From positions 1-64,000 of the forward strand of contig NZ_JAMXIC010000025.1 of NCBI RefSeq assembly GCF_027587375.1: DNA of 64,000 nt, in the 5' to 3' direction. Positions 49,957 through 60,112 of the stretch are shown piece after piece. Position numbers and translations under genes: made by a program. The notes under the pieces are model-generated. The model did not search any database. It had not been told where the DNA came from and saw only the letters and a list, made by a program, of their open reading frames with translations. The number at the start of each line of letters is the position of its first letter. Within the stretch, counting starts at the first letter, position 1. The stretch is from Arthrobacter sp. B2a2-09. Its GTDB lineage: Bacteria > Actinomycetota > Actinomycetes > Actinomycetales > Micrococcaceae.

Positions 49957-52779
49957 ATGACCTACATCTACAACTTCGCCGATGTGCAAGCAGGCGACGT
50001 CGCCGTGGCTGGCGGCAAGGGCGTCGGGCTGGGCAACCTTGTTCGCGCCGGGTTGCCGGTCCCCCCGGGGTTCGTGCTGACCACCGCGGCCTATGAGGCT
50101 TTTGTCGATGCCAACGGCCTTCAGGCGCGCATCGAGGAGTTGGCGGCGCTGCCGTCGGAGGCGACGCCGCAGGATTACGAGGACGCCTCGGCCGCAATCC
50201 GTGCCCTTTTCACCGGCGGCACCATGCCTTCGGCGATCGCGTACGAGCTCGCCGCCGCGTATGAACGCCTCCGTGCCGACGACGGCGACCGCGACGGCGA
50301 CCGCGACGACGGCGCGCCCGTAGCAGTCCGCGGCGACGGCGCGCCGGTAGCGGTCCGCTCCTCCGCCACTGCCGAGGACCTTGCCTCGGCCAGCTTCGCC
50401 GGGCAGCAGGAAACCTACCTCAACGTCCGCGGGGCGGAAGCGCTGGATGCGGCAGTCCTTGATTGCTGGTCTTCCTTGTGGACGGCGCGAGCCATGGCCT
50501 ACCGGGACCGTGAAGGCATCGCACTGGGTGATGTACGCCTCGCGGTAGTGGTCCAGCGGATGGTCGAGGCCGAGGCGGCAGGGGTCATGTTCACCGCCAA
50601 TCCGGCCAACGGGCGCCGCGACCAGATCGTGATCAGTGCCGCGTGGGGCCTGGGGGAGTCCGTGGTCAGCGGAACAGTCACCACGGATGACGTTGTTGTC
50701 GAAGCGGGATCGGGCCGCGTGCTCTCGCGCCGGACCGCCGACAAGGAAGTCATGACCGTCTACGCTGACGGCGGCGCCCCGGATCAAGCGGCGGAGGGCG
50801 CCCCGGACGGCCACGCCCCGGACCAAGGGGGGACCGCGGAGCAGCCGGTCCCGGCGGTGCTTCGGAACCGGGCCGTGCTCGACGACGGAGCGGCAGCCGC
50901 GCTGGCCCGCTATGGATCCCGGATTGCGGACTACTTCGGAACTCCGCAGGACATCGAATGGGCACGGGCCGATGGCAATTTCTTCATGCTGCAATCCCGG
51001 CCCATCACGGCACTGCCTGAACCCGCAGCCGACACCCCGGACACCTGGCCGTTGCCCTACCCGAAGGGGCTCTACTTTCGGGCGAGCATCGTGGAGCAAT
51101 TGCCGGACCCGCTCTCGCCGCTCTTCGCCGACCTCATTGACGGCTCGGTGACTCGGTCGCTCCAGGCCCTGATGAACGAGGCCGTAGGCAGCGAAGTCGT
51201 CAGGGACGGCGACGTCGGACTGCCCACCATCAACGGTTACGCCTACTACTACTACCGCACCTCGGGAATGTGGCGGGTGATGGGCAAGGCGCCGGGGGCC
51301 ATGGTCGCCCTGGCTCAAGGCAAGGCACACATGGGCGTGGGCGGTTGGCGTGAATTCTCGCATCCGCGCTACAAGGATGTGCTCAAGGACTGGTCGGCAA
51401 AGTCCGCGGGAGAGCTTTCCGGAGAGGAATTGTTTGAGGGTGTCCGTACGTTGCTCGACGCCGGAACCGTGTACTACACGGCAGTGGAGTCGGTCATTCC
51501 GATCGCTGCCACGAGCGAAATCTCCTTCCGGGCGTATTACGACAAACTCATCCGGCGCGCCGGAGACCCCCCTGCCGAGACATTCCTCCTCGGCTACGAC
51601 AGTGAACCCATCCTTGCGGAGAAATCCTTGTACGACCTCGCGGCCTGGGCCCGGGAAGTTGAGGGGCTGGCCCCGGCGATCCTCAATCAACCGACGGCGG
51701 CACTGGCCGAGGCGCAGCGCAGCTGGCTCCCACCTGCCGGCATGGACCCGGCCCTGTGGCAGCAGTGGCATCCGCGTTTCCAGGCCCATCTCGATCGGTT
51801 CGGCCATGCCGTCTACAACCTGGACTTTGCCAGCCCGGTGCCGGCAGACGATCCTTCGGCGCTGCTGGATACGGTGAAGTTCTACCTGCGGGGACAGGGC
51901 AATGACCCGCATGAGCGCCAGCGGCTCTCGGCCGCCCGGCGGGAGGACCAAACCGAGCGAATGCTCGCCCGGCTCGGACGGACCCGGCTCGGACGGACCC
52001 GGCTCGGACGGAGTCGAAGGGCCGCGTTCATTCGTCTGCTCCGGTGGGCGCAGAAGTCTGCACCGGTCCGCGAAGATGCCCTGGCCGACGTCGGGCTTGC
52101 CTGGCCGCTGATCCGGCGGATGCTGCTCGAACTTGGACAACGGCTGGTCTACTCCGGCGTCATCGCCCGTCCCGCCGACGTGTTCTGGTTGCGCCAGCAG
52201 GAGCTGCAAAGCGCCGTCGAGTTCGGCCTCGCCGCGCCGCAACCGCCGGGCACGGCGGAACCGCTCGCACCGGTGGCGGTGGCAATTACGGGGGCGGCGC
52301 GCCCCGTCCGTGCCGACGTCGTCGAGGAGCGGAAGATGCTTTGGCGGGGCCAGGCCAAGGCGGCTGCCCCGCAACTGCTGCCGGAGACCCGTTGGATGAA
52401 GCGCGTCTTCGAATCAATGATGCCGGCACGCTCCCAGGACCAGCAGGGCGACGTCATCAAAGGGGTCGGCGCCAGTGCGGGCCGGGTCAGTGCACCTGCG
52501 CGCGTCCTGAGCGGGCCCCAGGATTTCGGCCAGATGGCGCCCGGAGAGGTCCTGGTTGCGCGTATCACCACTCCCGCGTGGACGTCGCTGTTCGCCATGG
52601 CCTCCGCCGTGGTCACCGACGTCGGCGGCCCGTTGAGCCACAGCTCCATCGTGGCCCGGGAGTACGGCATCCCCGCTGTGCTCGGCACCGGAGTCGCCAC
52701 CCAGCGGCTCACGAGCGGCCAACAAATCACCGTCGACGGCGACGCCGGCACCGTGACCGTCGAGCACCCAGCCGGCTAG
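49957..52779 (+). CDS. PEP-synthase-like / rifampicin-phosphotransferase-like dikinase
   Basis: A 940-aa three-part enzyme. N-terminal ATP-grasp domain: VAGGKGVGLGNLVRAGLPVP, VAVRSSATAEDLASASFAGQ, and PQDIEWARADGNFFMLQSRP near residue 340. Variable middle domain: LPDPLSPLFADLIDG. C-terminal phosphohistidine domain: VTDVGGPLSHSSIVAREYGI, His being the phospho-carrier. This order fits PEP synthase and rifampicin phosphotransferases; resistance cannot be claimed. There are repeat insertions: VAVR doubled (residues 117-134), RLGRT three times (672-688), and a GAPD-rich insert. AAGGAG precedes the ATG at 49957. Confidence 0.8.
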   Translation: MTYIYNFADVQAGDVAVAGGKGVGLGNLVRAGLPVPPGFVLTTAAYEAFVDANGLQARIEELAALPSEATPQDYEDASAAIRALFTGGTMPSAIAYELAAAYERLRADDGDRDGDRDDGAPVAVRGDGAPVAVRSSATAEDLASASFAGQQETYLNVRGAEALDAAVLDCWSSLWTARAMAYRDREGIALGDVRLAVVVQRMVEAEAAGVMFTANPANGRRDQIVISAAWGLGESVVSGTVTTDDVVVEAGSGRVLSRRTADKEVMTVYADGGAPDQAAEGAPDGHAPDQGGTAEQPVPAVLRNRAVLDDGAAAALARYGSRIADYFGTPQDIEWARADGNFFMLQSRPITALPEPAADTPDTWPLPYPKGLYFRASIVEQLPDPLSPLFADLIDGSVTRSLQALMNEAVGSEVVRDGDVGLPTINGYAYYYYRTSGMWRVMGKAPGAMVALAQGKAHMGVGGWREFSHPRYKDVLKDWSAKSAGELSGEELFEGVRTLLDAGTVYYTAVESVIPIAATSEISFRAYYDKLIRRAGDPPAETFLLGYDSEPILAEKSLYDLAAWAREVEGLAPAILNQPTAALAEAQRSWLPPAGMDPALWQQWHPRFQAHLDRFGHAVYNLDFASPVPADDPSALLDTVKFYLRGQGNDPHERQRLSAARREDQTERMLARLGRTRLGRTRLGRSRRAAFIRLLRWAQKSAPVREDALADVGLAWPLIRRMLLELGQRLVYSGVIARPADVFWLRQQELQSAVEFGLAAPQPPGTAEPLAPVAVAITGAARPVRADVVEERKMLWRGQAKAAAPQLLPETRWMKRVFESMMPARSQDQQGDVIKGVGASAGRVSAPARVLSGPQDFGQMAPGEVLVARITTPAWTSLFAMASAVVTDVGGPLSHSSIVAREYGIPAVLGTGVATQRLTSGQQITVDGDAGTVTVEHPAG

Positions 52780-52788
52780 CCCCCCTCC

Positions 52789-53440
52789 GACGCTCGCTCA
52801 CTTATGTTGGGCTTTCGGCGGACGCTCGCTCACTTATGTTGGGCTTTCGGCGGACGCTCGCTCACTTGACTTGAGCAGGCGTTCGCTTCGATACGCCAGG
52901 GCTGGTTCGTGAGTGCCCGACGGCGGAAATCCCGTTGCGCTGTCCGCTCGCCTTCGGCGGTGGTGCCCCCAGACGCTCGCTCACTTATGTGGGGTTTTCG
53001 GCGGACGCTCGCTCAGTTGATATGAGCGAGCGTTCCTGGTTTTGGCCATATATGTGAGCGAGCGTCGCCGTCGATGTGCCGCGGCCGGTCCGCCAACGCC
53101 CGACGGCGGCAGGGCAGTTGCGCTGTCCGCTCACCTTCGGCGGTGGTGCCCCCAGACGCTCGCTCACTTATGTGGGGTTTTCGGCGGACGCTCGCTCAGT
53201 TGATATGAGCGAGCGTTCCTGGTTTTGGCCATATATGTGAGCGAGCGTCGCCGTCGATGTGCCGCGGCCGGTCCGCCAACGCCCGACGGCGGCAGGGCAG
53301 TTGCGCTGTCCGCTCAACTTTGGGGGTGGTGCCCCCAGACGCTCGCTCAGTTGATATGAGCGAGCGTTCCTGCTTTTGTCCATATGTGTGAGCGAGCGTT
53401 CCAGTATTTGGGCATATATGTGAGCGAGCGTCACTGTCGA
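52789..53440. repeat. 32-bp repeats and 183-bp macro-repeats, array E
   Basis: Units with core GACGCTCGCTCACTTATG start at 52789, 52821 and 52853, 32 bp apart, ten bases after the preceding stop codon. A larger unit then repeats at 52971, 53154 and 53337 (183-bp period). It contains two or three cores, the hairpin GACGCTCGCTCAG / ATGAGCGAGCGTTC, and a conserved GC-rich tail (GCCCGACGGCGGCAGGGCAG). The third copy lacks exactly one 32-bp unit. A degenerate tail precedes the first. Bases 53441-53691 continue with one more tail, then the Tad promoter region. Confidence 0.92.
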
Positions 53441-53691
53441 TGTGTCGCGAACAGCCGGCCAGCGCCCGACGGCGGCAGGGCAGTTGCGCTGTCTTCCCAC
53501 CTGTGGTCGCGCTCGGCAGGGCAGCCCAGGATCGCAGGAATTCCCTAGGTTTAACCCAAGAAATGCGCAGGACAGCGAGTCTTGCCACAGGATGTCCCAA
53601 GGACTGCGCCATGGGGAGTTGGGCGTTGCTACGTTGCTAGTGGGTTGGTGCTGGACCAGCCCACATCCCCCAACTCGCTCAGGAGTTTCAC

Positions 53692-53904
53692 ATGTTTGCT
53701 TTCTTCTCCAATGCCGCATCCCGTATCCGTCGTGACGAGAAGGGCGCCACCGCCGTTGAATACGGCATCATGGTTTCCCTCATCGCTGTCGTCATCATTG
53801 TCGCCGTCACGCTGCTGGGTGGGACGCTCAAGAACACGTTCCTCCAGGTCCAGTGTTCCGTGAGCGGCAAGACCTGGACGGCTGCCACCTCCGTTTGCGC
53901 CTAG
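53692..53904 (+). CDS. flp: Flp-type pilin 1
   Basis: A 70-aa type IVb prepilin: short basic leader (NAASRIRRDEKG), processing region GATAVEYGIMVSLIAVVI with the conserved Glu-Tyr, hydrophobic helix, then a short C-terminus with two Cys (QCSVSGKTWTAATSVCA). It would be cleaved by a TadV/prepilin peptidase, not in the window, and assembled by the Tad machine. AGGAG precedes the ATG. First gene of the tad locus. Confidence 0.93.
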   Translation: MFAFFSNAASRIRRDEKGATAVEYGIMVSLIAVVIIVAVTLLGGTLKNTFLQVQCSVSGKTWTAATSVCA

Positions 53905-53980
53905 TAATCCGTCCGTTCGGCGGGTTCGAGCCGGCTCAGCCCGCAACGTGCCAGATCGCTAGCACCAGACAGGAGCCCAA

Positions 53981-54208
53981 ATGATTTCCAGTTTCTTGAA
54001 GTCCGCATCTCAGGCACAAAGTGATGAAACCGGGGCCACCGCCGTCGAGTACGGGATCATGGTTTCCCTCATCGCTGTTGTGATCATTGTCGCTGTCACG
54101 CTGCTGGGCAGCACGGTCAGGGAGACGTTTTCCCAGGTCCAGTGTTCCGTCAGCGGCAAGGCCTGGACGGCTGCCACCACTTCAGGTGGTACCGGCACCT
54201 GCGCCTAG
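53981..54208 (+). CDS. flp: Flp-type pilin 2
   Basis: A 75-aa near-duplicate of pilin 1: GATAVEYGIMVSLIAVVI is identical and the C-terminus again has two Cys (QCSVSGKAWTAATTSGGTGT, then CA). The two genes differ mainly in the leader and tail, which indicates tandem duplication. AGGAG lies five bases before the ATG. One may be the major and the other a minor pilin. Confidence 0.93.
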   Translation: MISSFLKSASQAQSDETGATAVEYGIMVSLIAVVIIVAVTLLGSTVRETFSQVQCSVSGKAWTAATTSGGTGTCA

Positions 54209-54334
54209 GAGCCGCACCGTAAAGTGCCCGGGAGGGCATCGACAGCACACCAAGCAATTCCCGAGTGGCGGCGGCATTCAGGCAGCCGCCACTCTGCTTG
54301 ATTCGAACTATCCGTTCTCTGGGAGGGCAACAGT

Positions 54335-54709
54335 ATGGCCAGGGCATCCGAACGCGGCGCTGTGGCAGTCGAGTTCGCCATCCTGGCACCAGTCCTGATC
54401 ATGCTGCTCCTGGGAATCATGGAATTCGGCAGGGCCTACAACGTTCAGGTGTCGCTCTCAAACGCAGCCCGTGAAGGAGTCCGCGTCATGGCGATTTCGA
54501 ATGACCAAACGGCCGCCAAGACAGCGGCGAAGAACGCTGCTGTGTCGTTGAATCCACAGCTGGCAGACACGAACTTCACCTTCAGTCCGGCCAGCTGCAC
54601 GTCCGGCGCCCAGATGTCCGTGACCATCAAATACACCCTCAGCACCCTCACGGGAATCGCGGGGCCTTTCCCCATGCAAGGAGTAGGAGTCATGGTATGC
54701 GGCGGCTGA
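54335..54709 (+). CDS. tadE: TadE-family pseudopilin
   Basis: A 124-aa protein with the TadE start RGAVAVEFAILAPVLIMLLL (processing Glu at +5) and GIMEFGRAYNVQVSLSNAAR. One membrane helix; the rest lies outside the membrane and contains two Cys. It is a minor pilus component. GGGAGGG lies seven bases before the ATG. Overlaps the next gene by 13 bp. Confidence 0.9.
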   Translation: MARASERGAVAVEFAILAPVLIMLLLGIMEFGRAYNVQVSLSNAAREGVRVMAISNDQTAAKTAAKNAAVSLNPQLADTNFTFSPASCTSGAQMSVTIKYTLSTLTGIAGPFPMQGVGVMVCGG

Positions 54710-55731
54710 TGATCGACGACGGCGACGGCGAACGCGGTGCGGTCGCAGTCCTTATCGCCCTCTTGCTGGTGGTGTTGCTCGGCTTTGCCGCCCTCGCCGT
54801 GGATGCGGGACTGCTCTACTCGGAAAGGGCGCAAGTACAGAACGGATCCGACGCCGCAGCTCTCGCCGTGGCGCAGACATGCGCCGCGAATACGAGCGAT
54901 CCGAATTGCTCGGCCACATCCCAAATCGCCGCAGACATGGCAAATAAAAACGCCAACAACGGTTTGGGCAACATCAAGTCAGTCAACCTGGACCTGAGCA
55001 ACCGGAAAGTCACCGTGACCGCCGGAGCCCAGCAGGCGGGAGGTGCGCCGAACGCCGTCTCGCTCTTCTTCGCGCGCGTCCTTGGCTTCAGCACGGGCAA
55101 CGTTGTGACTAGCTCCAGCGTTCAGTGGGGGAGCGCAGTCGCCGGCAGAACCGCTTTTCCTCTCGCGTATTCCATCTGCCAGGTGCAGGGATACATCGGC
55201 GGGGCCCTCCAACTTCTTGAGGAACACGGCTCGGGCGCCAACCCCAGTTGCAATTACGGCCCGTCAGGCGCCGCCGTGCCTGGGGGGTTCGGCTGGCTCG
55301 TCCAGGATGCCGGGTTGTGTGGCAGCACGATCAACCTCGCCACCAGCGAAGCCGGTAGTGCCTCGGGGAACAGTTCGCCGGCTAACTGCCCTGCGACGCT
55401 CCAAAAGTGGGGCGATACCATCACCGCGGGTGGGAACATCACAGTTCTGCTCCCTGTCTTCGACGTCGCAACAGGTTCGGGAGCCGGGGCTGTCTACCAT
55501 CTTGTGTCCTTCGCCGCATTCAAAGTGACGGGGTGGAAGTTCAGCGGCGGGAACAACACTCTTCCGGAAAGTTTCCATAATTCAAGTCCCTATGTGTCTT
55601 CAAGCCTTTCCTGCACCGGGGGCTGCCGCGGAATCATCGGGAGTTTCGTCAAGTATGTGTCGCTGGCGGACGGCTACTCGCTGGGGTCGGTAGACGCGTT
55701 TGGGGCCACCATTGTGCGCCTCACCAACTAG
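54697..55731 (+). CDS. tadG: TadG-like pilus protein (TadE-like N-terminus)
   Basis: A 344-aa protein beginning ERGAVAVLIALLLVVLLGFA and LAVDAGLLYSERAQVQNGSD, the Flp-pilus TadG/TadE-like N-terminal signature. The extracellular part is Ser/Gly-rich with Cys pairs (TSDPNCSATS, SLSCTGGCRG). The processing Glu is absent (Val/Leu in its place), as in many TadG proteins. It overlaps tadE and precedes cpaB. Confidence 0.82.
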   Translation: MRRLMIDDGDGERGAVAVLIALLLVVLLGFAALAVDAGLLYSERAQVQNGSDAAALAVAQTCAANTSDPNCSATSQIAADMANKNANNGLGNIKSVNLDLSNRKVTVTAGAQQAGGAPNAVSLFFARVLGFSTGNVVTSSSVQWGSAVAGRTAFPLAYSICQVQGYIGGALQLLEEHGSGANPSCNYGPSGAAVPGGFGWLVQDAGLCGSTINLATSEAGSASGNSSPANCPATLQKWGDTITAGGNITVLLPVFDVATGSGAGAVYHLVSFAAFKVTGWKFSGGNNTLPESFHNSSPYVSSSLSCTGGCRGIIGSFVKYVSLADGYSLGSVDAFGATIVRLTN

Positions 55732-55763
55732 TTTTCATCCCTTTTTTAGCACAGGAGTATTAA

Positions 55764-56537
55764 GTGAAGTCACGCTTGTTGGCCGGATCGGCAGCGGCAC
55801 TGCTGGCCGTCGTCGGGGTGATTCTCGTCTTCTCCTACGCTCAAGGGGCGGATCAACGGGCAGTCCAGAACCTAGCGCCCGTTGATGTGTTGGTGGTCAA
55901 GGCGGCCATTCCTGCCGGCACCTCTGTGGATGCCATGAAGGATTCCCTGGTCACCCAACAATTGCCGGAATCGGCCGTCCCCAAGTCAGCTCTGCACACC
56001 CTCGCCGATTCCGCCGGCAAGGTCGCCGCCGTCGACCTCGTCCCAGGCGAGACCCTCGTGTCCGAAAGACTGGTCGCTCCGGACGCCATGCAAACCCCCG
56101 GGGACGTGAAGGTGCCTGCTGGGATGCAGGAGGTCTCATTCCAGCTCGAACCGCAACGGGTAGTAGGCGGACGACTCCTTCCTGGCGACCATGTTGGCAT
56201 CTTCATCTCCATGTCTGCAGGCGGAAGTGACTCGAAGCCGGACAAAGGGACCACCGAATTGACCATCCCCAAGGTTCTTTTGACCTCGGTCCAGCGCGCT
56301 CCCCAAACGACCGCAAGCCAGCAGCCGACGCCGGCTCCCGGCTCTGGTGCCGCGGCCAACCCGGGCGATACAAGCCTTCCCACCGGTTCCCTCTTGCTGA
56401 CCGTTGCGGTAAGTGATGTGGATGCAGCCAAGATTGTCTTCGCCGCCGAGTACGCCAAGATCTGGCTCAGCAAAGAGCCGTTGGATGCCAAAGACAGCGG
56501 CCCCACTGTCATCCAGCAGAGCGGGGTATACAGATGA
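55764..56537 (+). CDS. cpaB: Flp pilus assembly protein CpaB/RcpC
   Basis: A 257-aa protein with an N-terminal membrane helix (GSAAALLAVVGVILVFSYAQ) followed by a SAF domain (DVLVVKAAIPAGTSVDAMKD, LVPGETLVSERLV), typical of CpaB. It probably works in pilus assembly or wall contact in this secretin-less organism. GTG start at 55764 with AGGAG upstream. The stop overlaps the cpaE start (ATGA). Confidence 0.9.
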   Translation: MKSRLLAGSAAALLAVVGVILVFSYAQGADQRAVQNLAPVDVLVVKAAIPAGTSVDAMKDSLVTQQLPESAVPKSALHTLADSAGKVAAVDLVPGETLVSERLVAPDAMQTPGDVKVPAGMQEVSFQLEPQRVVGGRLLPGDHVGIFISMSAGGSDSKPDKGTTELTIPKVLLTSVQRAPQTTASQQPTPAPGSGAAANPGDTSLPTGSLLLTVAVSDVDAAKIVFAAEYAKIWLSKEPLDAKDSGPTVIQQSGVYR

Positions 56538-57727
56538 GCCGCTTTGTCTTGATCACTCCCAACACTGATTTTGACCAACGGTTGCGCCAAGCGGTCGCGG
56601 GCGGCCTGCCCGGAAGCGTGCAGACCTTTTTCACCAGCGTCTTGCCAACTGATCCAGCCGAGTTGTTCGGCGCCCTCAACCAGGAGCAACTCGAAGTGCT
56701 GATTCTGGGACCCGACGTGCCCGTGGAAGAGGCCCTTCGCCTGGCCACGGTTTTTGATGTGCAATTGCCGGAGCTGAGCGTGATCCTCGTGAGCGAACTG
56801 GATCCCGGATTCGTCCTCCAAGCCATGCGATCCGGCATTCGCGACATCATGAGCCCGGCTGCGGACCTGGCCCAGATACGGGTCATGCTCGAGCGCGCGT
56901 GTCAGGCTTTCGCCAGCCGCCAGCGCACCATGGAACCCAAACAATCGGGCTCACCCAAGGGCTTGGTGATCGGCGTCTTTTCCCCCAAGGGTGGTGTTGG
57001 CAAGACGACCATCGCCACGAATATCGCCGTCGGGCTCGGCAAGATAGCGCCGATGAGCGTAGTGATCGTGGATCTGGACCTGCAATTCGGTGACGTCGCG
57101 TCCGGGCTCTACCTCAATCCGGAACACACTGTTACTGACGCCGTCACTCCGTCGGCCAGCCAGGATTCATTGGTTCTCAAGGCCTTTCTCACTGTCCACC
57201 CGGCGAGCATCTACGCCTTGTGTGCGCCGAAGGACCCAGTCGAAGCAGATGAAATCTCGCCGGAACAGGTGGGTCGGCTCCTCGAACAGCTCGCCCAAGA
57301 GTTCCAGTACGTGGTGGTGGATACTGCACCCGGACTACCCGAAATCGGGCTCGCAGCCCTCGAACAATGCTCGGACGCTGTTTGGGTGACCGGCATGGAC
57401 GTTCCAAGTGTTCGAGGCCTTCGCTCCGGCCTGGACATTCTCCGCAGGCTGAACCTGCTGCCGGAAACCCGGCATGTGGTGCTCAACATGGCCGATTCCA
57501 AGTCGGGGTTGTCGGTCCAGGACGTCGAATCGACCGTCGGTGCGCCGGTTGATGTGAGCATCCCTCGATCGAAGGCCGTCGCGTTCTCCACGAACCGCGG
57601 GATTCCAGTGCTCCAGGAGGCGGTGAAGGATCCGGCTGTCAAGGGACTCAAGCAACTTGTCGAACGCTTCAATCCGACGTGGCGTGCCACGGCGCAGCGC
57701 AAACTGCACAGAAGGGTAGTGGTCTAG
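56534..57727 (+). CDS. cpaE: Pilus localisation ATPase CpaE/TadZ
   Basis: A 397-aa protein with an N-terminal receiver-like domain (residues 1-125, lacking a clear phospho-acceptor) and a ParA/MinD-type ATPase: deviant Walker A FSPKGGVGKTTIATNIA, VVIVDLDLQFGDVASGL and VVVDTAPG. TadZ proteins place the Tad machine at the cell pole. It overlaps cpaB by four bases, and its stop directly abuts the cpaF start. Confidence 0.92.
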   Translation: MSRFVLITPNTDFDQRLRQAVAGGLPGSVQTFFTSVLPTDPAELFGALNQEQLEVLILGPDVPVEEALRLATVFDVQLPELSVILVSELDPGFVLQAMRSGIRDIMSPAADLAQIRVMLERACQAFASRQRTMEPKQSGSPKGLVIGVFSPKGGVGKTTIATNIAVGLGKIAPMSVVIVDLDLQFGDVASGLYLNPEHTVTDAVTPSASQDSLVLKAFLTVHPASIYALCAPKDPVEADEISPEQVGRLLEQLAQEFQYVVVDTAPGLPEIGLAALEQCSDAVWVTGMDVPSVRGLRSGLDILRRLNLLPETRHVVLNMADSKSGLSVQDVESTVGAPVDVSIPRSKAVAFSTNRGIPVLQEAVKDPAVKGLKQLVERFNPTWRATAQRKLHRRVVV

Positions 57728-59164
<1,437 letters not shown>

Positions 59165-59171
59165 ACGGAAC

Positions 59172-60104
59172 ATGATGCTCTTGACCGGAACGGCCTTGAT
59201 GTTTTCAGCCATCCTGCTCTTCGGGGTGGCCGTGATCTTGCCGAAAACCCCCGAAGTTCCGTTGGATCGGAGGCGGCCCTACCAAGTAGGCTCAGGCTCC
59301 CAGCTGACGCGCTTTGCCGGTTCCGCCGCGGACGTACTTCATGGCTTCCTGACCCGAAGAAACGTCCGGCTCTTCAACCGTGAAGCACTGGAGAATGCCG
59401 GACTGCGAATGAGCCAGGCGGACTTCTTCATCCTCATGATTGCGGGTGCATGCGTGGGTGCGTTGATCGGGCTTGTGATCGGCGGACCCGTCGTCGCGAT
59501 TCTGTTCTTCATCCCGGCTCCGCTCGTGGCACGGCTCGTCCTCAGCTCCCTGGCCGGCAAAAGGCGCGGAAAATTCGATGGTCAGCTCGGTGACACCCTC
59601 CAACTACTGTCTGGTGGCTTGCGGGCCGGACACAGCATACTGCGTGCCATTGACGCGGCGGCCGCTGAATCGGCCAGCCCTACATCCGAGGAGATGCGCC
59701 GGATCATCACCGAGACAAGCCTTGGCCGCGATCTTGAGGCATCGCTTAACGATGCGGCGGAGCGAATGCGGAGCGAAGACTTTGTTTGGATAGCTCAAGC
59801 CATCCAAATCAACCGCGAGGTGGGTGGAAACCTTGCAGAGGTCCTGGACCAGGTCAATGAGACCATACGCGAACGCAGCGAGATCAAGGGACACATCAAA
59901 TCCTTGGCAGCGGAGGGAAAGTTCTCGGGATACATTCTGATGGCGCTTCCCTTCGGCATCGTGACCATGCTCATGGTTGTCAATCCCGGCTACATGGACG
60001 TGATGTTCAACCATCCGCTTGGTTGGGGAATGATTGCGGCGTCGGTCATCCTCATGACCATCGGCGGTCTCTGGATGCGCAAGATCATCGACTTGAAGTT
60101 TTGA
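59172..60104 (+). CDS. tadB: Tad platform membrane protein TadB
   Basis: A 310-aa type II secretion F-family protein. Hydrophobic segments lie near residues 5-22, 95-140 and at the C-terminus, with the T2SSF domain between them (FDGQLGDTLQLLSGGLRAGH, VWIAQAIQINREVGGNLAEV). It forms the membrane platform with TadC. I start at the ATG at 59172, seven bases after the cpaF stop; the ribosome binding site (CGGAAC) is weak, so translation may be coupled. Confidence 0.9.
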   Translation: MMLLTGTALMFSAILLFGVAVILPKTPEVPLDRRRPYQVGSGSQLTRFAGSAADVLHGFLTRRNVRLFNREALENAGLRMSQADFFILMIAGACVGALIGLVIGGPVVAILFFIPAPLVARLVLSSLAGKRRGKFDGQLGDTLQLLSGGLRAGHSILRAIDAAAAESASPTSEEMRRIITETSLGRDLEASLNDAAERMRSEDFVWIAQAIQINREVGGNLAEVLDQVNETIRERSEIKGHIKSLAAEGKFSGYILMALPFGIVTMLMVVNPGYMDVMFNHPLGWGMIAASVILMTIGGLWMRKIIDLKF

Positions 60105-60112
60105 GGTGACGC

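Noticed and set aside
49915..52374. 819-aa open frame antisense to the PEP-synthase-like gene
   Set aside because: Low-complexity Arg/Gly/Pro/His translation mirroring third-position GC of the real gene; no domain, start signal or ribosome binding site.
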